Under the pieces are notes generated by a model. It was not told where the DNA came from and did not search any database. It worked only from the letters and a program-made list of their open reading frames with translations. Shown here piece after piece: positions 1 through 7,887 of a stretch of 7,887 nt of DNA. The position numbers and the translations under genes are program-made. The DNA comes from Asaia bogorensis. GTDB lineage: Bacteria > Pseudomonadota > Alphaproteobacteria > Acetobacterales > Acetobacteraceae. The stretch covers positions 1 through 7,887 of the forward strand of contig CAMCHA010000099.1 in assembly GCA_945874515.1 (NCBI GenBank), read 5' to 3'. Within the stretch, counting starts at the first letter, position 1, and every line of letters begins with the position of its first letter.

Positions 1-242
1 TTGCCGGCATCGGCGACGGCTTCAGCGGAGATGCGCACCGGCGGCAGGCTTGGCGCAAGAGCACCGAAGCGAACCTTGCCAGTATCGGCGGTGGCTTCAG
101 CGGAGACGCGCACCGGCGGCAGGCTTGGAGCAAGAGCACCGAAGCGAACCTTGCCAGTATCGGCGACGGCTTCAGCGGAGATGCGCACCGGCGGCAGGCT
201 TGGCGCAAGAGCACCGAAGCGAACCTTGCCAGTATCGGCGGT
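1..242 (-). repeat. 75-bp in-frame tandem repeat array
   Basis: The units, read on the minus strand, are 242-168, 167-93, 92-18 and a partial unit 17-1. Unit 1 and unit 3 are identical over all 75 bases. Unit 2 differs from them at four bases, which change I to V, T to V and one silent Ala codon. The partial fourth unit begins with V like unit 2, and changes ACT (Thr) to GCC (Ala). The unit length is a multiple of three, so the protein repeat is a clean 25 residues. The array continues beyond the left edge. Confidence 0.95.
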
Positions 243-305
243 GGCGGCCCCAACCAGGGAGACCGGCATCATGGAGGGAAGCTGTTGAATGTTCATTTCA
301 CTCAT
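1..305 (-). CDS. Tandem-repeat protein of unknown function (3' end beyond the window)
   Basis: The reading frame opens at ATG 305 and stays open to the left edge (101 codons plus two bases), so the C-terminus is missing. Residues 1-21 (starting MSEMNIQQLP) form a non-repeated lead segment. From residue 22 the protein is a run of 25-residue repeats: 22-46, 47-71, 72-96, and a fourth from 97. Each begins (T/V)ADTGK, contains FGALAPSLPPVR and ends SAEA. There is no cysteine, no Sec-type signal peptide, no membrane segment and no domain I recognise. The start is chosen because AGGAGA (313-318) lies 7 nt upstream. Codons such as GGC, AAG, GTT, CGC, TTC and GGT look typical of a well-expressed gene. 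It is divergent from the SARP-like regulator at 544. A short leader plus identical cassettes could mean a multi-core peptide precursor, but a structural or adhesin-like repeat protein fits equally well. An ATG at 431 is in frame upstream but lacks a ribosome binding site. Confidence 0.8.
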   Translation of the reverse strand, partial: MSEMNIQQLPSMMPVSLVGAATADTGKVRFGALAPSLPPVRISAEAVADTGKVRFGALAPSLPPVRVSAEATADTGKVRFGALAPSLPPVRISAEAVADAG

Positions 306-312
306 TTTATCG

Positions 313-318
313 TCTCCT
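313..318 (-). promoter_or_regulatory. Ribosome binding site of the repeat-protein gene
   Basis: AGGAGA on the minus strand, 7 nt before ATG 305. It decides the start in favour of 305 over the in-frame ATGs at 431 and 428, which have no purine-rich sequence before them, and over the ATG at codon 4. Confidence 0.8.
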
Positions 319-336
319 GCGTTTGGGGCCCCGACC

Positions 337-386
337 AAAAAACCACCAGAGGTTGAGGTGGAGCCGCTGGTTTGCGGTGGTTTTTT
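337..386. terminator. Two-way terminator or attenuator-like hairpins in the repeat-gene leader
   Basis: An 11-bp perfect inverted repeat, AAAAAACCACC (337-347) and GGTGGTTTTTT (376-386), encloses 28 nt. Inside it are competing shorter stems: CCACC 343-347 with GGTGG 357-361, and CCGC 364-367 with GCGG 374-377. Read on the minus strand, CCACC, a 9-nt loop, GGTGG and then six T's make an intrinsic-terminator shape ending 19 nt before the ribosome binding site of the repeat gene. Read on the plus strand, the CCGC/GCGG hairpin is followed 3 nt later by six T's. The mutually exclusive pairings are what an attenuator would show. A plain two-way terminator is the simpler reading. Confidence 0.55.
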
Positions 387-543
387 GCAGAATGACGGTC
401 CGGTGTGAAAGGGCCGTGAAGCGAACATCATGGCGACGTTAAAAAAACGCTTCCCGGGCGTGAAATAACGCTTGCCCTATACAACCATAGGTAATAATAT
501 TCCCAATATGACGTCCTAAGGGACTTATTTCGGGGGTGAGGCA
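387..543. other. Rest of the divergent intergenic region, no gene seen
   Basis: No convincing gene lies here. The stretch is AT-rich around 478-509, unlike the coding DNA on either side. It contains the candidate plus-strand promoter, an inverted repeat ATATT-CCC-AATAT (497-509) overlapping the end of the -10 box, and a small GTCC/GGAC inverted repeat (513-524) in the predicted 5' leader of the regulator. Either repeat could be an operator, but both are short. I found no convincing minus-strand promoter for the repeat gene. Confidence 0.5.
472..500 (+). promoter_or_regulatory. Candidate sigma70-type promoter of the SARP-like regulator
   Basis: TTGCCC (472-477), a 17-nt spacer and TAATAT (495-500) match the -35/-10 layout with 4 of 6 bases in each box. 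This would start transcription near 507, about 37 nt before the TTG start codon. It lies in the only AT-rich patch of the region. This is a pattern match by eye, with no direct support. Confidence 0.4.
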
Positions 544-2592
544 TTGGCGCGACAAAATGCCAATCAGAACAACCTTGTGGCGCTGGATGTCGGCGCCCGG
601 CAGGCGGCTGTTCGCATCCATCTTCTCGGCGCGCTGCGTGCCATTAGCTATCTTGGCGAGGATTTGGTGCCCCGGGGCCGCAAGGCGCGCGCCATTCTGG
701 GATATCTTTGCCTGCATGCCGGGCAGCGGGTGCCAAGGGCCAAAATAGCCTGTCTGCTCTGGGACCGGGTGCCCGACCATCAGGCCCGCGCCAGCCTTAG
801 GCAATCCCTGCGGGAGCTGTTGCTGGCCTTCGGGCCGCTCGCGGATGAAATTCTTGAAACCGATGCCGAAATGGTGCGGCTCAATCAGCGGGTCTGCTGG
901 GTGGATTCTGCTGCCATTCTGGCCGGGCCGCACCCTGCCAATCTGCTCAGGACCGATTTGGCGGCCCTTTGCGAAGGGGAATTGCTGGAAGATTTGAACG
1001 GGATATCGGAAGCCTTTGACGAATGGCTGCTGATGGAACGCGCGCGCTTCGCGACCGAAATCACCGGGGTTTTTGACGAGGAACTGCACCAGATCGCGAA
1101 GGCCGATGTTCCGGCCGAACGCCGCGCTGGCCTTGCGCGCCGCATTATTGCCTGCGACCCGACACATGAAGGGGCCAGCCGGATCCTGATGACGGCACTT
1201 GCTGACCTTGGTGAAAAAGCCCAGGCGCTGCGCGAATTCGAACGCTGCCGCATGGCCATGCGCAGCAGATTGGAGGTAGAGCCTTCAGCCGAATCCAGGG
1301 CGCTTTACGATAGGCTGCGGTCGGCACCTGCGCGGCAGAAGATTGAACCAGGCCTTGGTTCCCCAAACCATGCTGAACCCCGCCCCGGCGCTGCCGCATC
1401 TGCACCTGCAGCGTCCCGATTGCGTATTGGGGTCATCCCCTTTCAGGCAGCCGGTACGGATAATGCGCAATTGGCTTTTTCTCTGAGCCAGGAAATCGCC
1501 TCAGCCCTTGCGCGGTTTCGCTGGTTTGATGTGGTCGCTGCACTCACACCTCAGGCTCAAATTGGGCAATGGGATGAGGACTTTCTTCGTGGAAAAGGCT
1601 GGCATTATGCGGTTGAGGGCAATCTGATCAGTGGCGCAGACAAGGTAAGCATTAGTATTCGGCTTCTGGATATAGGCCAGGATATCCGGCCAGTCTGGAG
1701 TGATCGTTTCGAACTTGCGACCGATATGATGGATCAGCTCCATGATCGTGTGGTGGCACCGGTGGTTGCGCGGATTGATCCTGCGATACTCTTTATTGAG
1801 GGGCAACAAGCTGCACCGAGACGCTCGGGGGCGACCAGCTTGGTACTTCAGGCCTTACCATTGTTTTTTGCGATGCAGCGCGGCCCTTTCGAAAGGGCCG
1901 GCGAGTTACTGAGTGAAGCCCTTCGAATTGACCCCGAGAACGCAAAAGCAGCGGCTTGGAAAGCATTTTGGTACGGGTTTCATACCGGTCAAGGATGGGC
2001 TGATGACCCGCAGGCAAGCCTTGAAAAAGCCCAAGAATTAGCCTTCCGAGCCATCAGGAATGATCCCGAGAACGCAGAAGCGTATGCCATTTGCGGACAT
2101 ATGTGCGCTTTTTTCGAAAAGGATTTTGAATTAGCCCAACACTATTTCCGTACCGCACTGCGGCTTAACCCAAACATCACCTTCGCCTGGGCGATGAGTG
2201 CTGCGACCTGCAACTATGTGGGAGATTCTGACTCAGCGCTGCAGCATCTGGAACGCTATACTGCGCTATCGAGCTTTGATCCAAACGCCTATTTCGGCGA
2301 TACAATTTACACAACCACCCACGTCCTTAAAGGCAATTACGAAGCCGCTTATCGCTACGGTAAGCGTGCTGTACGGGCATGCCCCAACTTCTCCAACGGG
2401 TATAAGCACCTCCTCGCCGCACTAGGCCATCTCGGCCGACGGGATGAAGCGGCACCCTATGTCCAAAAACTGCTTGCCCTGGAACCGCATTTCACCATTG
2501 AGCATTTCATACGCACCTACCCCCTGGCCCGGCAAGAAGATCGCGAAAACTATGCGCGCGGCCTTGAATTGGCCGGGGTGCCGAAGGGCTGA
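544..2592 (+). CDS. SARP/BTAD-type transcriptional regulator with TolB-like and TPR domains
   Basis: A cytoplasmic DNA-binding regulator of 682 residues. Residues about 23-117 form an OmpR/PhoB-like winged helix (RGRKARAILGYLCLHAG, then LLWDRVPDHQARASLRQSLR), as in SARP proteins. Residues about 118-260 are the helical BTAD domain (EFDEWLLMERARF-like segment, then DPTHEGASRILMTALADLG and an LEVEPSAE end). A Pro/Ala-rich linker (about 261-290) leads to a TolB-like segment (about 291-400, starting RIGVIPF). TPR helices follow from about 420 to 660 (SEALRIDPENAKAAAWKAF, TALRLNPN). The back half resembles the TPR regions attached to adenylate cyclases in alphaproteobacteria, but no cyclase domain is present. 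The start is TTG 544. It is the first possible start after an in-frame stop at 517, with GGGGGTGAGG just upstream. Such proteins usually activate nearby genes, so the divergent repeat gene and the downstream transporter are possible targets. The ligand is unknown. G+C falls in the back half. Confidence 0.9.
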   Translation: MARQNANQNNLVALDVGARQAAVRIHLLGALRAISYLGEDLVPRGRKARAILGYLCLHAGQRVPRAKIACLLWDRVPDHQARASLRQSLRELLLAFGPLADEILETDAEMVRLNQRVCWVDSAAILAGPHPANLLRTDLAALCEGELLEDLNGISEAFDEWLLMERARFATEITGVFDEELHQIAKADVPAERRAGLARRIIACDPTHEGASRILMTALADLGEKAQALREFERCRMAMRSRLEVEPSAESRALYDRLRSAPARQKIEPGLGSPNHAEPRPGAAASAPAASRLRIGVIPFQAAGTDNAQLAFSLSQEIASALARFRWFDVVAALTPQAQIGQWDEDFLRGKGWHYAVEGNLISGADKVSISIRLLDIGQDIRPVWSDRFELATDMMDQLHDRVVAPVVARIDPAILFIEGQQAAPRRSGATSLVLQALPLFFAMQRGPFERAGELLSEALRIDPENAKAAAWKAFWYGFHTGQGWADDPQASLEKAQELAFRAIRNDPENAEAYAICGHMCAFFEKDFELAQHYFRTALRLNPNITFAWAMSAATCNYVGDSDSALQHLERYTALSSFDPNAYFGDTIYTTTHVLKGNYEAAYRYGKRAVRACPNFSNGYKHLLAALGHLGRRDEAAPYVQKLLALEPHFTIEHFIRTYPLARQEDRENYARGLELAGVPKG

Positions 2593-2635
2593 AATCATGC
2601 CCCGCCGCTTTTCTCGCGCGTGATCGGAAGCCCGC
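2593..2635 (+). other. Short gap between regulator and transporter genes
   Basis: A 43-bp spacer with no stem followed by a T-run, so no terminator is seen. It supports co-transcription of the two genes without proving it. It carries only a weak GGAAG ribosome binding site for the GTG start. Confidence 0.4.
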
Positions 2636-3577
2636 GTGTCAGCCCATGTCCAAAGCGATACGGCAAAGCCCAAGACAAATACTATTCTTCACGGCACCTT
2701 ATGGGCGTCGCTCACGGTCATTGTCTGGTCGGCCTGGCCCGCCTTTACACGGCTTGCGGTCACCGAATCGGTCACCCCCGCTGATATTGTTCTGCTGCGC
2801 TATGGCATTGGCGGGCTGATCCTGCTGCCGGTGCTGCTCCGGCTTGCTGGTTCCATGCCGCGCCATGCGTGGCTTGAGGGCCTTTGGTTCGCCCTGCTGC
2901 AAGGCGCGCCGCTCGCGATGTTGACGGCAAAGGGTCTCGCCCTTGCGCCGGCTGGGCATTTGACGCTTTCCACCGGTCTCATGCCGCTGTTTACCAGCCT
3001 GCTCTGCTTTTATTTTTTGGGCGAGGCGATTTCACGTCTGCGCAAGCTGGGGCTTGCCTGCATCACTCTTGGTGCGCTTGCCATTGGGGGCGTTAGCCTC
3101 ACCAGCATCCATCAGGATTACTGGAAGGGCGATATTCTGTTTGTCTGCGCTGGCATGATGGGTTCGGTTTATCTGCTACGGATGCGCCGTTCCGGGCTTT
3201 CCGCCTTGCAGGGTGCAGCCTTGCTCAGCGTCTATTCCATGCTGATCTATTTCCCGTTCTTCATTTGGTTCTTTTGGGATTCATCGAAGCTCACGCAAAT
3301 CCCAGTCTCTGATTTACTATTTCAGGGCTTCTATCAGGGCGTGTTGATGGGCGCCTTGACCATCTTCTCGCTCGGGCGTTCGACCATGCTGCTCGGCGCA
3401 CCCGCGACAGCCATGAGTCTTGCGCTGTTGCCGGTCGCGAGTTTTTCGCTGGCTTTCTTTATTCTGGGCGAAGTGCCGAGTGTATTCGAAATGCTTGGCG
3501 CGGTGGCGATCAGCCTAGGGGCCTTTCTTGCCGCCCTATCGGCGCGCACAGCCAAGCCCGCTGCGAAAATCAATTAA
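2636..3577 (+). CDS. EamA/DMT-superfamily transporter
   Basis: A 313-residue inner-membrane protein with about ten hydrophobic segments in two homologous EamA halves (about 19-152 and 164-302). Both halves end in the family's typical features: FYFLGEAISRLRKLGLACIT with ITLGALAIGG at about 126-152, and FFILGEVPSVFEMLGAVAIS at about 274-293. The length is typical of RhaT/EamA-type metabolite exporters. The substrate cannot be told from sequence; relatives export amino acids, metabolites or purines. The start is GTG 2636 with a weak GGAAG 5 nt upstream, and no better in-frame start lies nearby. It follows the regulator by 43 bp on the same strand with no visible terminator, so the two may be co-transcribed. 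Its stop overlaps the tail of the convergent DinB gene by 8 bp. Confidence 0.88.
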   Translation: MSAHVQSDTAKPKTNTILHGTLWASLTVIVWSAWPAFTRLAVTESVTPADIVLLRYGIGGLILLPVLLRLAGSMPRHAWLEGLWFALLQGAPLAMLTAKGLALAPAGHLTLSTGLMPLFTSLLCFYFLGEAISRLRKLGLACITLGALAIGGVSLTSIHQDYWKGDILFVCAGMMGSVYLLRMRRSGLSALQGAALLSVYSMLIYFPFFIWFFWDSSKLTQIPVSDLLFQGFYQGVLMGALTIFSLGRSTMLLGAPATAMSLALLPVASFSLAFFILGEVPSVFEMLGAVAISLGAFLAALSARTAKPAAKIN

Positions 3578-4091
3578 CCCCAAGCGCCGGCAAATCCAGC
3601 ACCCAAGGCAAATCCGTATCACCCGGGGCCGCCCCCGCGCGCGTCAGCAGCGCATGCGCCTGACCGCGATGATGCGTCTGGTGATTGAAGAAATGCCCAA
3701 CGGTGATCCAATAGGGCATGCGCATTTCCCGCCCGGCAATGCCCGAATACCAGATAAGCGGCCCAGCCAGGCGTTCGGGCGTCAGGCTTCCCGCCCAGGC
3801 TTCAATCTTCGCATCCGCGGACGCGCGGCGAGACTTCAACTCAGCCCAATCCGTGATCATCACGGGGCTTTGCTGCATGCCGACGCTGGGTTTTTCCCAA
3901 GCGTCAAAGCGGCTCATCCAGGTGGTATCGCCCCAGACCAAATGGCAGAGCGTGCCCTGAATGCTGCCCCAAAAGGCGCCGCCATCTGCCTGCCGCGCGC
4001 TGGCATCCAGCCCGTCAGCGGCAGTGTAAAGCCTGCGATTCATCTCAGAATTATAGGCCGCCATCATGCGGCACCAATCCGCCGAAATCAT
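3570..4091 (-). CDS. DinB-family protein
   Basis: A 173-residue four-helix-bundle protein of the DinB/YfiT-like superfamily, whose members are metal-dependent and include thiol S-transferases and many uncharacterised enzymes. The expected metal-binding histidines are visible: H50 in GTLCHLVWGD, and H137 and H141 in HFFNHQTHHRGQ, the family's C-terminal signature. The start ATG 4091 is preferred over an upstream in-frame start at 4184. The protein then begins as the family does (MISADWCRMMAAYNSEMNRR), an AGGTGG sequence precedes it, and the ATG overlaps the TGA of the upstream gene (ATGA). That overlap suggests translational coupling. It is the last gene of the five-gene operon. DinB proteins often sit beside GNAT acetyltransferases, but the substrate is unknown. 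Its 3' end overlaps the transporter gene. Confidence 0.88.
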   Translation of the reverse strand: MISADWCRMMAAYNSEMNRRLYTAADGLDASARQADGGAFWGSIQGTLCHLVWGDTTWMSRFDAWEKPSVGMQQSPVMITDWAELKSRRASADAKIEAWAGSLTPERLAGPLIWYSGIAGREMRMPYWITVGHFFNHQTHHRGQAHALLTRAGAAPGDTDLPWVLDLPALGVN

Positions 4092-5083
4092 GTGCCACCT
4101 ACCTGCTTGTAGAAGAGCACGGTCGCCGAGGCGCTGCCATCCGCATTCAGCGCATAGCCCGGAATGCGCCCGGCTTCGCGCCACCCAAGGCCGCGATAAA
4201 GCGCCTCACCAGCATCATCAGCGCGGGTGTCCAGTGTCAGCAAGCGCCGCCCGCGCTGCGCCGCCTCCGCTTCCAAAGCCGCCATCAGCGCCTGCGCGAC
4301 GCCCCGCCGCCGGGCTGCAGGATGCACCAAAAGCTTCGCCACTTCCGCGCGGTGCGGCTGATTGGGCGGTGTCGCCAGATCAAGCGTGACCGTGCCGACC
4401 AGCACGCTATCCGCCCAAGCGACCCAGATGGCTTTGCGGTCAAGCGCGATATCAGCAAGGCTGCGCCGCCAAAATCCCTGCGCTGCCTCGGCACTCAAAG
4501 GCGGCAGGAAAGAAACAGAAGCGCCGGCGGCGACACAGGCAATCAGGATATCCGCCAAGGGCCTTTCGGCATGTTCGGCGGCCGAGGCATCAAGCGCCTG
4601 CGCCGCGACACCGCGCGCCGGCTTGATAAAGGGAAATTCGAGCGAATTCGATAGATCATTCAAAACGCGGATCGGCCCCTGCCGCACATAGCCAAGCTTG
4701 GCGTAGAATGTATGCGCGCGGGTGAAGCGTGTATCGGACCAAAGCCGGATCACCTCCGCCCCCGCAGCGCGCGCATGGGCTTCCGCCGCTTCCATTAGCG
4801 CCACAGCCAAGCCCGTGCCGCGCTGGCTGGCCGCGACATAGACGCGGCAAACTTCCCAATCCGGCGTGCCAGGCAGAGGATGCACGGCGGCCATGCCAAC
4901 CACCGCGCCCGCAACTTCGGCCACCCACAGCGCGCCATTTTGTGCAGCGAAATAGCTTGCGAGCGCGCGAAGCTCCGGCAGCTCCCCATCCAGATCAAAG
5001 ACGCAGCCCGGATATTCCGCCCAGCAATCGCGGATCAGCGTTATGAAGCCCGCCGCGTCCGAATCGCGCCCCGCGCGCAGCAT
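4088..5083 (-). CDS. Two-domain GNAT N-acetyltransferase (tandem GNAT fusion)
   Basis: A 331-residue protein made of two GNAT acyltransferase domains. The first covers about 1-155, with acetyl-CoA motif A around RVYVAASQRGTGLAVAL (R88xxG91xA93) and the motif B end FTRAHTFYAKLGYV. The second covers about 165-331, with LLVHPAARRRGVAQALMAAL (R258xxG261xA263), then EALYRGLGWREAGRIPGYAL and the C-terminal ATVLFYKQV strand common in small-molecule GNATs. Both domains keep their CoA-binding motif, so both may be active. An alanine-rich linker (about 156-175) joins them. The ATG at 5083 follows the aminotransferase stop by 7 bp, with only a weak ribosome binding site, so it probably depends on readthrough from that gene. 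Its TGA overlaps the DinB start. The acceptor substrate is not predictable. No frameshift or in-frame stop lies between the domains. Confidence 0.88.
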   Translation of the reverse strand: MLRAGRDSDAAGFITLIRDCWAEYPGCVFDLDGELPELRALASYFAAQNGALWVAEVAGAVVGMAAVHPLPGTPDWEVCRVYVAASQRGTGLAVALMEAAEAHARAAGAEVIRLWSDTRFTRAHTFYAKLGYVRQGPIRVLNDLSNSLEFPFIKPARGVAAQALDASAAEHAERPLADILIACVAAGASVSFLPPLSAEAAQGFWRRSLADIALDRKAIWVAWADSVLVGTVTLDLATPPNQPHRAEVAKLLVHPAARRRGVAQALMAALEAEAAQRGRRLLTLDTRADDAGEALYRGLGWREAGRIPGYALNADGSASATVLFYKQVGGT

Positions 5084-5090
5084 CGAAGGT

Positions 5091-6268
5091 TCAACTCAAT
5101 TCGCGGCAGAATTCCTGAATGCGGCCGCAGGCCTCACGCAGGTTTTCCGTATTGGTCGCGTAGGAAATCCGCAAATAGGGGGACATGCCATAAGCCGTGC
5201 CCTGCACGGTTGCGACATATTTTTCTTCCAACAGCGCCATGGCGAAATCCGTGTCGGTTTCGATCTTGCGCCCGCCCTTGCTGGTTTTGCCGATGCAGCC
5301 AGCAATATTCGGGAAAACGTAAAACGCCCCTTCCGGCTTGTGGCAGGAAATACCCGGCGCCGCATTCAGCATTTCCACCACCAGATCGCGGCGCTGGCGA
5401 TATTCTTCCGCCCTTTCGCGCACAATTTCCTGCGGGCCATCCAAGGCCGCCGCCACCGCAGCTTGGGAGATGGTTGAAACCCCCGCTGTCGCCTGGCCCT
5501 GCATATTCATCATGCCCTTAATCAGCGCCTTGGGCCCGCCGCAAAAGCCGATGCGCCAGCCTGTCATGGCATAGGTCTTGGACGCACCATTCACCGTCAG
5601 TGTCCGGTCCTTCAGGCGCGGTTCAACATCGGCAATCGTGCAGAATTCAAACCCGTCATAGATCAGGTGTTCATACATATCATCGGTCATGACCCAGACA
5701 TGCGGGTGCTTCATCAGCACCGCGGCAATCGCCTGCATTTCCGCGCGCGAACATGCCGCACCCGTTGGATTATTCGGGAAATTGATCATCACCCATTTGG
5801 TCTTGGGCGTAATGGCGGCATCCAAATCCTCGGGCCGCAGCTTGAAGCCGTTATTCTGCGGGCAATTGATGGTGACCGGCACGCCGCCCGCAACCTTCGC
5901 CATTTCCGAATAGGAACTCCAGAAGGGGGCAGGGATCAGCACCTCATCACCCGGATCAATCGTCGCCATGAAGGCGTTGAAGATGCTTTGCTTGCCACCA
6001 TTGGTGACCATGATCTCATCAAGCGCGTAATCGAGGTTATTGTCGCGCTTGAATTTCCGCTGCACCGCTTCCTTCAAGCGCTTGGTGCCATCCTGCGGCG
6101 GGTATTTGGTATCACCCGCCAGCGCGGCCTGATGCGCCGCTTCAATCGCATGTGGCGGGGTTGGGAAATCCGGCTCGCCCGAAGCTAGGCTGACCACCTT
6201 GATCCCCTGCGCGGCTAATTCGCGTGCCTTGATCGTCATGATGACGGAAGCGGAGATGGAAACGCGGT

Positions 6269-6293
<25 letters not shown>
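5091..6293 (-). CDS. PLP-dependent aspartate-type aminotransferase 2 (class I/II)
   Basis: A complete 400-residue fold-type I aminotransferase, the usual length for bacterial aspartate aminotransferases of the subgroup found in Thermus and Rhizobiales. PLP lysine K239 sits in [16 protein letters not shown]. Cofactor residues N175 (NNPTG), D204 and Y207 (TDDMYEHL) and R247 are present, as is the carboxylate-binding R375 (YLRISYA). K101 in GGKQ matches the lysine that distinguishes this subgroup. It most likely moves an amino group between aspartate or a related amino acid and 2-oxoglutarate. Prephenate as acceptor is possible, as shown for some relatives. Start ATG 6293 gives the family's N-terminus (ALAERLNRVSISASVIMTIK) and overlaps the preceding GNAT by 25 bp. 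It is paralogous to aminotransferase 1. The segment at 261-275 (QGQATAG) departs from the usual QSQSTSN, hinting at altered specificity. Confidence 0.93.

Positions 6294-7887
<1,594 letters not shown>

Noticed and set aside
1..242. CRISPR array or mobile-element terminal repeats
   Set aside because: The repeats are directly adjacent 75-bp units without spacers, in frame with a protein-coding gene.
1..442. Plus-strand open frames across the repeat array (1-288 and 50-442)
   Set aside because: They exist because a 75-bp GC-rich repeat without stops is open in several frames. They give Arg-rich sequence without a ribosome binding site, whereas the minus-strand frame has AGGAGA, an ATG and good codon use.
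453..477. Hairpin GCGT/ACGC (458-461 with 468-471) followed on the minus strand by seven T's (447-441)
   Set aside because: The stem is only 4 bp and the T-run is about 10 nt away from it, so this is a poor terminator. It also overlaps the -35 box of the candidate plus-strand promoter.
480..515. Minus-strand promoter for the repeat gene (TTGGGA, 17-nt spacer, TGTATA)
   Set aside because: The -10 matches only 3 of 6 bases. It uses the same AT-rich patch that gives a better match on the plus strand, so I did not call it.
439..1167. Minus-strand 242-residue open frame inside the regulator gene
   Set aside because: It lies opposite a clearly recognised winged-helix/BTAD coding region and has no recognisable domain. 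It is a shadow of GC-rich coding DNA.

Overview
The window looks like chromosomal DNA of a GC-rich alphaproteobacterium. Acetobacteraceae or another Rhodospirillales is my best guess, from the codon use, the alphaproteobacterial style of the aspartate-type aminotransferases and the SARP-like TPR regulator. No marker gene settles this. There is no tRNA, rRNA, CRISPR array, transposase or phage gene. Every strand position is accounted for by three blocks.

Left block (1-543). A minus-strand gene starts at 305 and leaves the window at the left edge. It encodes a short 21-residue N-terminal segment followed by near-identical 25-residue repeats (three complete, a fourth cut by the edge). It has a strong ribosome binding site and optimal-looking codons. 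Its upstream region holds a two-way terminator-like set of hairpins (337-386). A candidate plus-strand promoter (472-500) drives the divergent neighbour. I do not recognise the repeat protein. It is the most unusual object here.

Middle block (544-3577, plus strand). A 682-residue regulator combines a winged-helix/BTAD (SARP-like) front half with a TolB-like segment and a TPR back half. It is followed 43 bp later by a 313-residue EamA/DMT-family membrane transporter. The regulator is divergent from the repeat gene, so it is a natural candidate for controlling it, but nothing in the sequence proves this.

Right block (3570-7887, minus strand). Five genes are packed head to tail in transcription order: aspartate-type aminotransferase 1 (5' end off the right edge), a GNAT acetyltransferase, aminotransferase 2, a protein with two fused GNAT domains, and a DinB-family protein. 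Junctions are GTGA (4 bp overlap), a 25 bp overlap, a 7 bp gap and ATGA (4 bp overlap), so this is almost certainly one operon. The two aminotransferases align without gaps and are tandem paralogues (about 57% identical by hand count). The operon ends tail to tail with the transporter gene, overlapping it by 8 bp.
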